From contig NC_057866.1 of NCBI RefSeq assembly GCF_019393635.1, forward strand, positions 12,100,223-12,164,222: a stretch of 64,000 nt of DNA, read 5' to 3'. Under the pieces are notes generated by a model that was not told where the DNA came from, made no database searches, and saw only the letters and a program-made list of their open reading frames with translations. The position numbers and the translations under genes are program-made. Origin of the DNA: Dromiciops gliroides (Eukaryota > Chordata > Mammalia > Microbiotheria > Microbiotheriidae). Shown piece by piece: positions 46,101-54,036 of this stretch (its first letter is position 1; the number at the start of each line of letters is the position of its first letter).

Positions 46101-49100
46101 TCACTGGATCACTGGTACCTGCTGTGCTACCACCCATCCCTCTAAACACACACACACACACACTCACTCACACACATTCACACACTCACACACATACACT
46201 CACATTTCACTCACTCACAAACACACACACACACACATACACACACCAATCAAACTTGTGTCTTCTGGGAAATTCTAAAGCCCTCCTTCCTCAGCACCCC
46301 CTCATTCCTAGATCCATCCTTTTCCAAGTCAGATAGTTTGAAAACCCTCCAGGGGCTGGCACCACATCAGGTGTTTTATTCACTGCCCATACCCCCTCCA
46401 GTCCTGGTTCTACCAAGGAAAGCCTGGAATGCCAGGCCCCAATCAACCTTTCAGGGGCCAGTCTGCCTGGGCAGCTCTAAGGGTTCTGTCCCCCCATCCC
46501 CCCACCCTCCCTCATGCCATCCAAGTTTGAAGTTTTGGGTCTTTTCTGACTATAGGCTCTTCATCGAATCTGCACGTTGGTATTCCTCCATGGGCAGGCT
46601 GGACCTGACACTGCGGGCACTGCAGAAGGTGGCCTGGATCAACAGGAAACAGGAAGAAGGGCAAAAACTGAGTGTGGAAGTGAGCTCCCTCCCCACCTCA
46701 CCCCCATCTGCCAACCTTCCAAGGACCTGGGCAGACGAGGGGTTCTGCACACAGGCCAGGGGCCAGAGCGGGCCACCTGGGATCCAGTCCTGCCCCAGCC
46801 TTGGTCACAGGGCCCACAGTCCTTGGTCTACCTATCTCAGTAATGGTAATTGTGAAAGGAATGTTCTTCCTGAAGTCCCCTCTCCTCCCCCCAAACCCCC
46901 ACTGTTCCTCTCCACCAGGTGCTACAAATAAAACTGCAAAAGGAGATGACCTTAGGCAAGAGCAAATATACTGCCCTGGACTTGGTGCGCTTGCCAACGC
47001 TCCGAGGCCTCTTCTGCTGCCTCTCCCTGATTTGGTAGGTGCAGAGGGGGACCAAGGTACTTGGGGAGGGGCAATTACTGCTCTGGGGAAGGAGATGAAG
47101 GTGGAGACAAATGGAGGGTAGACATGCAGGCCTATTGTAGGAATCCCAATCTGAGGCAAGAGGGGAGCAGGGATAGAGTTACTATAGGGAGCTCTGCACC
47201 CAGGAAGAGACTGTGATGCTACTTTACCCACAGAGAGAGAACTAGGGTAGGGCAATCAGAGCCTTGTCCCAGAGCATCAGAATACAGAATGTTGATAGCT
47301 CTAGAAGTCTTTCAACAGCATGGACATTTCTTCATCTGTCACATGGAGCAGTTGCATTGAATGGCTTCTAAGGTCCCTTCTGGGTATAAATTTATGATCT
47401 TAGTTTAAAAGAACAATTATTTAAAATAGGAATCTCCCAGGTAGCCACACACCAGGTCAGTTCCTCCCTGGACTGATTGACTCCCTGCCAACTGTTTATT
47501 TCCCAATACTTGACTTGACTTAGCTGCTGAAAGTGCTAATCAAGGCTCCAATGATCCCCACCTCCTCAGCTCAGCCATGAGCTGAGCAGCCCAGCTGGGC
47601 AGCACGGGATGGGGGAGGCAAATCCACTCTCTAGGCCTCACTTTCTTTTTCTTCGAAATGAGGAAATTAGGGACTGGAGAATTCCTAAGGGCCCTTTCAC
47701 CCTATAGAAGCTCATAGTGTTACACCTGGAAAGGATTTCAGATGAGACCAAGTCCAGCCCTCTCATTTTACAAATGAGGATGTAGAGGGTCAGAGAGGGT
47801 AAGTGATTAACCTAGCCAGGGCTCTCCACCTGAAGTGGGATTTGAATCCAGGTCTTCCTGACTCCAAGTCTTACAATTCAACCCTCTCCACCACCTAGCA
47901 GACTATTCTGTGCTAACGTGATATGATTCTGTGCTCCGAATCCCCCAAAGTCCCCATTGGTTGTGAAAGGTAGAAAAGGGGGAGGGCAAGGAAGGAAACC
48001 AGCATGTATTAAGCACCTACTCTGTGCTTTACAAATATGCTCTTAGTTAATCCTCTCAACAACCCTGGGAAGCACTGCTCTTATTCTCATTTTACAGAGG
48101 AGGAAACTGAGGCTGAGAAAAGTTAAGTGACTTGCCCAGTAAGTGTCTGAGGCTGGATTTGAACTCAGGTATTCCTGACTCCAGGCATAGCGCTCTATCT
48201 GCTTCTGTGGTTGAATTTGTTCCTCTCTTGGACCATTCTAGGACTTCCCAGACCAAGGCCCACACTGGACTTGGGTCACTACCTCCCCTGAGCCCCCTTT
48301 CCTGCATGGAACCCTTTCCATCTTCTCCACTTTCTTTTCCTCCCTCTATCCCCTGACCCTTTCAGGTTCTCTACCTGAGCCTCAATTTCCTCACTTGTAA
48401 AATGAAGGAAAATGGGGAGCGGCTGGGTGGGTCAGTGGTTAAAGCACCGGCCCTGGATTCAGGAAGAGCTCAGTTCAAATCTGACCTCAGATACTTGACA
48501 CTTACTAGCTGTGTGACCCTGGGCAAGTCACTTAACCCTCATTGCCCCACCCAAAACAAAAGCAACAACAACAAAATTAAGGAAATTGGACTAAATGACC
48601 ATAAGGCCCCTTTCAGCTTTCAGTCTGGGACCTACAAGCTACAACCACTTCCCTGTGTCTCCCAGGTTTGCCACTAGCTTTGCCTACTATGGGCTGGTCA
48701 TGGACCTGCAGTATTTTGGAACCAACATCTACCTTACCCAAGTGATCTTTGGGGCAGTGGACTTGCCAGCCAAATTCGTGGGCTTCTTAGTCATTAACTA
48801 CATTGGCCGGCGCCCCGCCCAAATGGCCAGCCTGCTGCTGGCTGGCATTTCCATCCTGGTCAATATGTTGATGCCAAAAGGTAAGGTACTGGGAAAGTGA
48901 AGGGGACCTGGCCCCTTTGTGCCCCACAGCCCAGGGCTCGTGGTCTAAAACTAGTGGGACCAGAGAGGGGCTCTGTCCCTCTCCTCAGCCCTCAGTGTGT
49001 CCCTTCAACACTATTCTCCTTCCTCCCAGACTGGGGAATCATGAGGACTTCCCTGGCAGTCCTAGGAAAGGGTTGTCTGGCTGCCTCCTTCAACTCTATC

Positions 49101-50905
49101 TTCCTGTATACTGGGGAGCTCTATCCCACAGTCATTCGGTGAGTATCGGAAGTCCTGGGAGAGAATCCTGGCGCTGGGGAGAGGGGGGAAGGTGGAGACA
49201 GAAGCCCTTCTCCAGCCAAGTCGATCAGTGCCCAGAGCGATGTCCAAACACTCTGGTAGCCCGTGTCCCTCACAACCCAGAAAGGACCAATGGTAACTCT
49301 CCCATGCCCTCCGAGGGTGGTGACCAGACCCAGAGGAGGTCATCAAGTCGACAGATGTTCGTCACGACTCCTGGATCTATCTACCCACGCCCACGCCTTT
49401 AGCCCTGCTCACCACCAGCCTTCGGGACATTTCAAACTGGGTGTCCCAGAAGATCTCAGATTCAGTATGTCCAAAACCAGACTCATCATCTTTGCCCCTT
49501 AAACCCTCCCCTCTTACAAATTTCCCTATTACTGTTGGGATCAACTGGACTTTGGCCAAGCAGCAGCATCCTCCCTGTCCCCCAAGTTTGTAAGCTCCGA
49601 GTCACCCCCACCTCCTCACTCTGACTCTCCCCACTCATCCAGCCAGTTGTCAGATCTGGCAACATCCCTGCTTCTGTCCCCTTCTCTGCTCACTCAGCTG
49701 CCACCCTGACTCCTCCCCCATCCCATCTCACCTGGACTATTGCAGTAACCTCCTAACCCACCTCCCTGCCTCCAAACTGTCCTGCTCCAGTCCATCCTCC
49801 ACACCTGCCAAAGTGATTTTCCTAGCCTGAAGGACTGACCATGTCGCCCCCTACTCTAAACTCCCATAGCTCCTCTTGCTTCTAGTATCAAGTAGAATGA
49901 CCTTCACTGGGCCCTTAAAGCTCTTCTTGCCGTGGATCCTTCCTATCTTTCCAGTCTTGGTCCACATTACTGCCCTCCACCCACTCTGAGCTCCATCCAT
50001 CCTGCCCAACTGCCTCACTTTATCACCTGCCCCTGTGCCTAGAATCTCCCCCCTTCTCTCTTCTGGCCATCAGAGCCCCTGGTTTCCTTCCAAACAGTTT
50101 CAACTACACCTTCACCATGAAGTCTTTCCTAATCACTGGAGCTGCCAGCATCCTCCCTCCTAAAACTGCATCCCCATCTAATGTGGGAGACAACATGCAA
50201 AGAACTATGGACCAAGAAGGTGTAGACAGAATATATGGGAGGGCATCTCAAAAGAAAAGGCCTAGCAGAGGGAATAGGGCTGGAGAAGAAGAAGGTAGGG
50301 TTTGGGCTGGGGCTTGAAGAAGCCAGGAGACAGAGGTGAGGAGGGAGAGACTTCTGAGAATGGGGGACAGCCAGGGAAGAGGCATTGAGTGTCACATTCA
50401 AGAAGAAACTAAAAGGCCAAAGAGACTCTGGATTGTAGAGTAAGATGTAAGAAGCCTGGAGAGGTAAGAGGGAGCCAGGTTATGTAGGGCTTTGAACACC
50501 AAACAGAACGTTTTGTATTTGTTCCTGGAAGCAATAGGGAACCCCTGGAATTTATTGAGTTGGTGGGGTGGGAAAAGGGATGGAGTAACATGATCACACT
50601 TGTGTTTTGGGAAAATCATTTTAGCCATTAAATGGAGAATGGACTGGAGTAGGGAGAGACTTGAGGCAGGCAGATCCACCAGTCCAGAAATGGCACCAGG
50701 GTGGGAGCAGTGTCTGAGGAAAGAAGGGGGTGTGCTCAAGACATGTTGTGAAGGTAGAAACAACAGAACTTGGCAAACCATTTGGATGTGTGGGATGAAT
50801 ATGACTGAGGAGGCAAAGTCTGAACCCAAGTCTGCCTCCCAGGCCAGTCACACTTTCCACTTTGCCCCGACTGCTCAGCCCCCTGGGAAATCAGCTGTAC
50901 TTACA

Positions 50906-50977
<72 letters not shown>

Positions 50978-51854
50978 CCGACCCTCTGTCTCTCTCACTC
51001 TCTCCCTTTCTCTCCCCTTGGCATTTCAGGCAGACAGGGCTGGGCATGGGCAGCATGATGGCCCGGGTGGGCAGCATCATGAGTCCTCTGGTGAATATGA
51101 CTGGAGAGCTCTACCCTGCATTGCCCTCTTTCATCTATGGAGCTGTCCCCATTGCTGGTGGTGCTGTTGCCTTCTTTCTGCCAGAGACACTCAACAAGCC
51201 TTTGCCAGAAAGTGTGGAGGAGCTGAAAGCCAGGTGAGTGAAGGCTGTCCACCTCCCCCCAGTGTTCATGCCTGGGCCACCAGCAGCTTCTTGGGGTTTT
51301 TTTAGTGAATAAACATTTGTATTTATAGTTTGGGGTTCGATTTGTATCCCTTCTTCCCTCCCTCCCCTGCCCCCTCCCAGAGATGGCAAGCAATCAATAT
51401 GGCTCATAAGTGTACAGCAGCTTCTTTCAAATGTGAATGTCTCCATCCCCTCTTACAACTTCCCATCTCTTGCGGACTTGTTCATATTTTCTGAGAGCCT
51501 CAGAAATCCCTGTATTTCTACTGGAATCCTCCAGCAAGCTCCCATCTCTCAGGCAGAGTTCTGGTTGGTTTTTGCTGGAGAATGGAATAGGCAGGAATTT
51601 GACACCAAGATGTCCGGGAATGACAAAGCCGAATAGCTGCCCATATTTGCCCAACCTTGGGACCATCTCCCTAATTCAGAAGAGAGCTGGTGGGCCAGCC
51701 ACCCCAATACCCTCCAGGATTCTCTGCCCTTATCCCAGAATGGCTATCCCCAACCTAATGACCCTGTTCTTGTAGGAGTGACGGGAAGAAGAAACAGAAG
51801 GAAGAGGGAGAGCAGACAATCCCCCTGCAGACCCTGAGGAAGGACGGGCTCTGA
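39745..51854 (+). CDS. SLC22A6: SLC22A6 (organic anion transporter 1, OAT1), complete, 10 coding exons
   Basis: Exons: 39745-40125, 40835-40938, 42458-42612, 45330-45498, 46556-46679, 46919-47034, 48666-48880, 49030-49138, 51030-51233, 51776-51854. They give 1656 bases, 551 codons plus stop, with the same exon lengths and phases as SLC22A8. [15 protein letters not shown] and HHCRPP near the start, IESARW in exon 5 and [11 protein letters not shown] in exon 7 identify OAT1. Twelve helices are expected, with a first extracellular loop holding sequons N39, N56, N96 and N101. The MFS motif is GNLADRLGRR. K386 (LPAK) and R470 (ARVGS) match human OAT1 K382 and R466 with a constant +4 offset. Known role: basolateral p-aminohippurate, urate and drug uptake in proximal tubule in exchange for alpha-ketoglutarate. 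Intron 7 is only 149 bp. SLC22A8 lies upstream and a third paralog follows 1.8 kb after the stop codon. Confidence 0.95.
40126..40834. other. SLC22A6 intron 1, purine-rich
   Basis: The + strand is strongly G/A-rich at 40320-40680, which produces long proline/serine-rich antisense open frames that are not genes. Confidence 0.7.
40835..40938 (+). CDS. SLC22A6: SLC22A6 coding exon 2
   Basis: 104 bp, residues 128-162: [16 protein letters not shown], helix 2 and GNLADR. Acceptor CCCCTGCAG, donor CAG|GTGAGT. Confidence 0.95.
41290..41490 (+). mobile_element. MIR-like marsupial SINE, old, in SLC22A6 intron 2
   Basis: GAGTTCAAATCTCGCTTTGG, TAGCAGCTACCTCCCAGGGT and GTGCTCTATAAATGCTGTCT. Confidence 0.65.
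41840..41930 (-). mobile_element. L2 LINE 3' end (antisense)
   Basis: CAGACATTTATTAGGCACCT and CTGTGAGCCAAGCAACAGGC. Confidence 0.7.
42458..42612 (+). CDS. SLC22A6: SLC22A6 coding exon 3
   Basis: 155 bp, residues 162-214: [20 protein letters not shown] and helices 3 and 4. Acceptor CTCCCCAG, donor CTGA|GTGAGC. Confidence 0.95.
42613..44425. other. SLC22A6 intron 3, left part
   Basis: MIR-like pieces at about 43400-43620 and 43850-43990; otherwise unique. No additional exon. Confidence 0.45.
44430..44890 (+). repeat. Degenerate tandem array in SLC22A6 intron 3
   Basis: Loose repeats, roughly 35-40 bp, built on TAGAACxxxGAATGTCAGxG and GGAAGGGACCTTAGA. A SINE at 44598-44741 splits the array. 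A similar array lies in intron 3 of the third gene. Confidence 0.7.
44598..44741 (+). mobile_element. Marsupial CORE SINE inside the array
   Basis: Target duplication AAAGTGCACTG at 44583-44593 and 44742-44752; four extra bases lie before the head. Confidence 0.93.
44893..45135 (-). mobile_element. MIR-like marsupial SINE with long 3' unit (antisense)
   Basis: GTTGTTCAGTTGTAGCCAAC, TGGAGTGGTTTGCCATCTCC and GACTTGCCCAGGGTCACACA, ending CACCCAGCCGCCCC. Confidence 0.88.
45330..45498 (+). CDS. SLC22A6: SLC22A6 coding exon 4
   Basis: 169 bp, residues 214-270: [11 protein letters not shown], then helices 5 and 6 to FFLYSW. Acceptor CTCCCCAG, donor CTG|GTAAGT. Confidence 0.95.
45500..46130 (+). 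mobile_element. L2 LINE 3' end (sense) in SLC22A6 intron 4
   Basis: CCTGCCTGGACTTTTGCACC, CCTGAAAGGTTCTCCCTTCT and the terminal AACTCCCTGAGGGAAGGGAC. Confidence 0.8.
46145..46248. repeat. (CA)n/(CTCA)n microsatellite
   Basis: Imperfect CA repeats with CTCA and TTCA interruptions. Confidence 0.95.
46556..46679 (+). CDS. SLC22A6: SLC22A6 coding exon 5
   Basis: 124 bp, residues 270-311: IESARW and [17 protein letters not shown], typical of the OAT1 central loop. Acceptor GACTATAG, donor GAA|GTGAGC. Confidence 0.94.
46919..47034 (+). CDS. SLC22A6: SLC22A6 coding exon 6
   Basis: 116 bp, residues 312-350: [18 protein letters not shown] and the start of helix 7. Intron 5 before it is only 239 bp. 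Donor TTG|GTAGGT. Confidence 0.94.
47690..48200 (+). repeat. Two MIR SINE copies in SLC22A6 intron 6
   Basis: One at about 47740-47900 (CTCATTTTACAAATGAGGAT) and one at about 48000-48200 (CATGTATTAAGCACCTACTC, ATTTTACAGAGGAGGAAACT). Confidence 0.75.
48415..48562 (+). mobile_element. Marsupial CORE SINE close to SLC22A6 exon 7
   Basis: Head GGGGAGCGGCTGGGTGGGTC; diverged target duplication based on AAATGAAGGAAAATGG / AAATTAAGGAAATTGG. It ends about 100 bp before the exon. Confidence 0.92.
48666..48880 (+). CDS. SLC22A6: SLC22A6 coding exon 7
   Basis: 215 bp, residues 350-422, helices 7 to 9: [15 protein letters not shown], then AVDLPAK with K386, then [14 protein letters not shown]. Donor AAG|GTAAGG. 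Confidence 0.95.
49030..49138 (+). CDS. SLC22A6: SLC22A6 coding exon 8
   Basis: 109 bp, residues 422-458: [19 protein letters not shown] through [11 protein letters not shown]. Acceptor CCTCCCAG, donor TCG|GTGAGT. Confidence 0.95.
49440..50170 (+). mobile_element. L2 LINE remnant (sense) in SLC22A6 intron 8
   Basis: TATGTCCAAAACCAGACTCA, CACCTGGACTATTGCAGTAA and TCCTCCACACCTGCCAAAGT, collinear with L2. Confidence 0.8.
50330..50830 (-). mobile_element. L2 LINE remnant (antisense) in SLC22A6 intron 8
   Basis: GCCAGGTTATGTAGGGCTTT and CAACAGAACTTGGCAAACCA are antisense L2. It lies beside a sense L2 piece, so two fragments face each other. Confidence 0.75.
50909..50977. repeat. (GT)n(CTGT)n microsatellite before SLC22A6 exon 9
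   Basis: About 39 bases of GT and 30 of CTGT, then a pyrimidine-rich stretch running to the exon 9 acceptor at 51029. Confidence 0.97.
51030..51233 (+). CDS. SLC22A6: SLC22A6 coding exon 9
   Basis: 204 bp, residues 458-526: [16 protein letters not shown] with R470, helices 11 and 12, then [14 protein letters not shown]. The acceptor follows a GT/CTGT microsatellite and a long pyrimidine run. Donor CAG|GTGAGT. Confidence 0.95.
51298..51420 (-). mobile_element. L1 LINE 3' end (antisense) in SLC22A6 intron 9
   Basis: TTGTATTTATAGTTTGGGGT and ATCCCTTCTTCCCTCCCTCC match the antisense L1 3' region seen at 38400 and 55960. Confidence 0.65.
51776..51854 (+). CDS. SLC22A6: SLC22A6 coding exon 10 (C-terminus)
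   Basis: Residues 526-551 and stop TGA at 51852-51854. A lysine/glutamate-rich cytosolic tail ends [12 protein letters not shown]. Human OAT1 ends with a related PLQ motif and NGL, as I recall. Confidence 0.92.
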
Positions 51855-52103
51855 GGATGGCTGGGAAGTCGATCTTCAGGGGGTCCCATCCACTTCCTCT
51901 CTCCTCTCTCCTCTCTCCTCTCCCCACTCCCTAAGCATCAAGAGCTGTTTCAGATGAAGCCTGACGCTTCCAGGGAAGGGCTAGGCTGGTGTGGAGAGTG
52001 GAGAGGAAAATGGAAGGGACCTGAGACTGGAACGTGGAGAATTCTGCTCCTCCCCCAGCTCACAGACTGTTCCCCATGCCCAGATGCTCTCCTGGACCCC
52101 ATT

Positions 52104-52109
52104 ATTAAA
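52104..52109 (+). terminator. SLC22A6: Poly(A) signal of SLC22A6 (probable)
   Basis: ATTAAA 250 bp after the stop codon, followed by TGTTTGCCTGTGTCC, a GT-rich element at the right distance. Cleavage near 52122 would leave about 1.5 kb before the start codon of the next gene. Confidence 0.6.
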
Positions 52110-52124
52110 ATGTTTGCCTGTGTC

Positions 52125-53260
52125 CTTACTTCTGGTTCAGTCCTCTGGTGCCCTTTCCTGACCTGACCCTTCTTCTCTCCAGAGAGAATTAGAAAATCAG
52201 TGGAAGACCAGGGGGTCCCCATTCACCTCCAAGCAAGAGGTCCATTTCGTCTTATCCAAACCTCCATCCTGGGGGAGGGGTCATCTCCTCTGGCTCCCTG
52301 CCTCCAGCTAGTGCTGTGTATAGACCCTTCCAGAAGCCTGCTTAATGAAGAACGCCAAGGGCTCAGCCTAGAATCTCACCCACTGGCTCCCACAGGACTT
52401 CAGCCCAAACTTCGCTTCTCCCACCACTAGGCCCTGAAATCAACAGGTTTCCCTGAACCACAAACACCCCGAGATGAAAGTAGAACCCCACATGTGAAAG
52501 CAAAAGCCACTGAAAATGTGGGGAGAGGCCTCTGACCCACTTGCACCTCAGAGCCCAAGCATGTCTTTGCCACTGTGCAGAGCTTAAGGTTTGCTGAGAG
52601 CTGACCTCGGTACTTCCTGCTGCTGCCTGGTGTTTGTCTGGGCTCTTCTCTCCCCTTTCCCCCCTTGAGTCCAAGAAAGAAGCTGGAAGACCAGGAGAAG
52701 GAGTACACAGCTAGGAAGAAGCCAACCACCCCCTAATCAGGACTCTTTCCTCCCCTTCTCTCCCTCCACCCCCACCTTCACTTCCACCCCATGCTTGATC
52801 TAAGTTCAATATAAGTAAAAACTTTCTCTGGAGATAATCAGTTCCCCATCACTGGATGTCTACAAGGTGTGGGAGTGGGGGGGGAGCCTAGATGACCCAC
52901 CACTGGTCAGGGATCTGGCAAAAGAGGTTCCCACTCGGAATAGGTTGGACTCTGGCCTCTGAGATAGCTCCACCTTGGAGATTCTGAGGCACCACCTCTT
53001 GCCCCTTGCCCAGGAATCAGGATTGAGGTGGTTCTTAATATACCCCCCAGGGAGAGGAGACCCACATACTGAGGACCAGAGCAAGGCAAAGAGAAGGCTC
53101 CAAAAAAAAGAGAGACGGCTCCTCTGAACCCTGATTGCAGACCAGGTGTCAAGGTGGGGACTGGCAAAGGGCCCTGCTGGTCAGCCCAGGACAATGCTCT
53201 TTCCTTGACTTTGGACATCCCCCGCTTCTCTTCCCAGTGCTTAATCCTTTCAAGCCAAAA
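52125..53260. other. Spacer between SLC22A6 and the third OAT gene
   Basis: Unique, GC-rich, without recognisable mobile elements. It must hold the promoter of the third gene. Confidence 0.5.
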
Positions 53261-53265
53261 TGATA

Positions 53266-53273
53266 GTTTAACC
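53266..53273 (-). promoter_or_regulatory. HNF1 half-site upstream of the third OAT gene
   Basis: GTTTAACC reads GGTTAAAC on the other strand, half of the HNF1 consensus, about 370 bp before the start codon. A weak candidate, listed because similar half-sites precede the other two genes. Confidence 0.2.
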
Positions 53274-53533
53274 CAGGAGAGGTAATTACAGATGGGGTGG
53301 GAGGGACGAGCAGAGGGGGAGAAGGGGGGTTGTTCTTGGCCCCTGCAATCCTGGGCAGTCCTGCCAAAGCCTCGTCCCAATAGAAATCTCCCTCCAGTCA
53401 CACCAGAGCAGCACTTGGGAACAAGAGTCGGAGGGGCAGGAGGAGTCGGAGGGGGAATGTCCTGGGCCCCTGGAGGAGGGGGCCCCCCACAGCTCTGACA
53501 TTTCCGGCCTCCAAGGGCTGAACAGATCAGATG

Positions 53534-53595
53534 GTAAGGCTAGGGCTCTGGGACGAGCCCAGCCCTGTTCCACTGACTAAGTTTTCCTCTACCAG
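53534..53595 (+). other. Possible 62-base 5' UTR intron of the third OAT gene
   Basis: A good donor (CAGATG|GTAAGG) and acceptor (TTTTCCTCTACCAG) lie 62 bases apart just before the start codon. That is near the minimum for a vertebrate intron, so both sites may be chance. Confidence 0.25.
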
Positions 53596-53643
53596 TGTAG
53601 GGCAGCCCTCAGGGAGCTAGGGCTAGGGGCTCCCAGAGCCGCC

Positions 53644-54036
53644 ATGACCTTCGCCAGCCTGCTGGAGCAGCTCGGGGGCCTGGGGCGCTTCCAACTGCTG
53701 CACATCGTGGCGCTGGTGGCTCCCATACTCCTGACGGCCTCTCACAACCTCCTGCAGAACTTCTCGGCAGCGGTGCCCCCACACCACTGTCGGCTCCAGC
53801 CAGTGCCCCTTGGTGCCTACCAGACAGGGAACCTCACCTCTGAGACCCTCCTCCGGTTGTGGGTTCCACTGGATGGAAGCCACCAGCCTGAGAGGTGCCA
53901 GCAATTCTCCCAGCCCCACTGGCAAAGCCTAGAGCCCAATGACACAACTCACAATGGGAGCACCCCCAACACCGAGCCCTGCCGAGATGGATGGACCTAT
54001 GACCACAGCGAGTTCAAGGCCACCATTGTGACAGAG
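53644..54036 (+). CDS. Third OAT paralog, coding exon 1
   Basis: Residues 1-131. The ATG sits in GCCGCCATGA, a good Kozak context. Helix 1 is about residues 16-34. The first loop is four residues longer than in SLC22A6 here and has cysteines C49, C85 and C113. Donor GAG|GTAATG. Confidence 0.93.
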
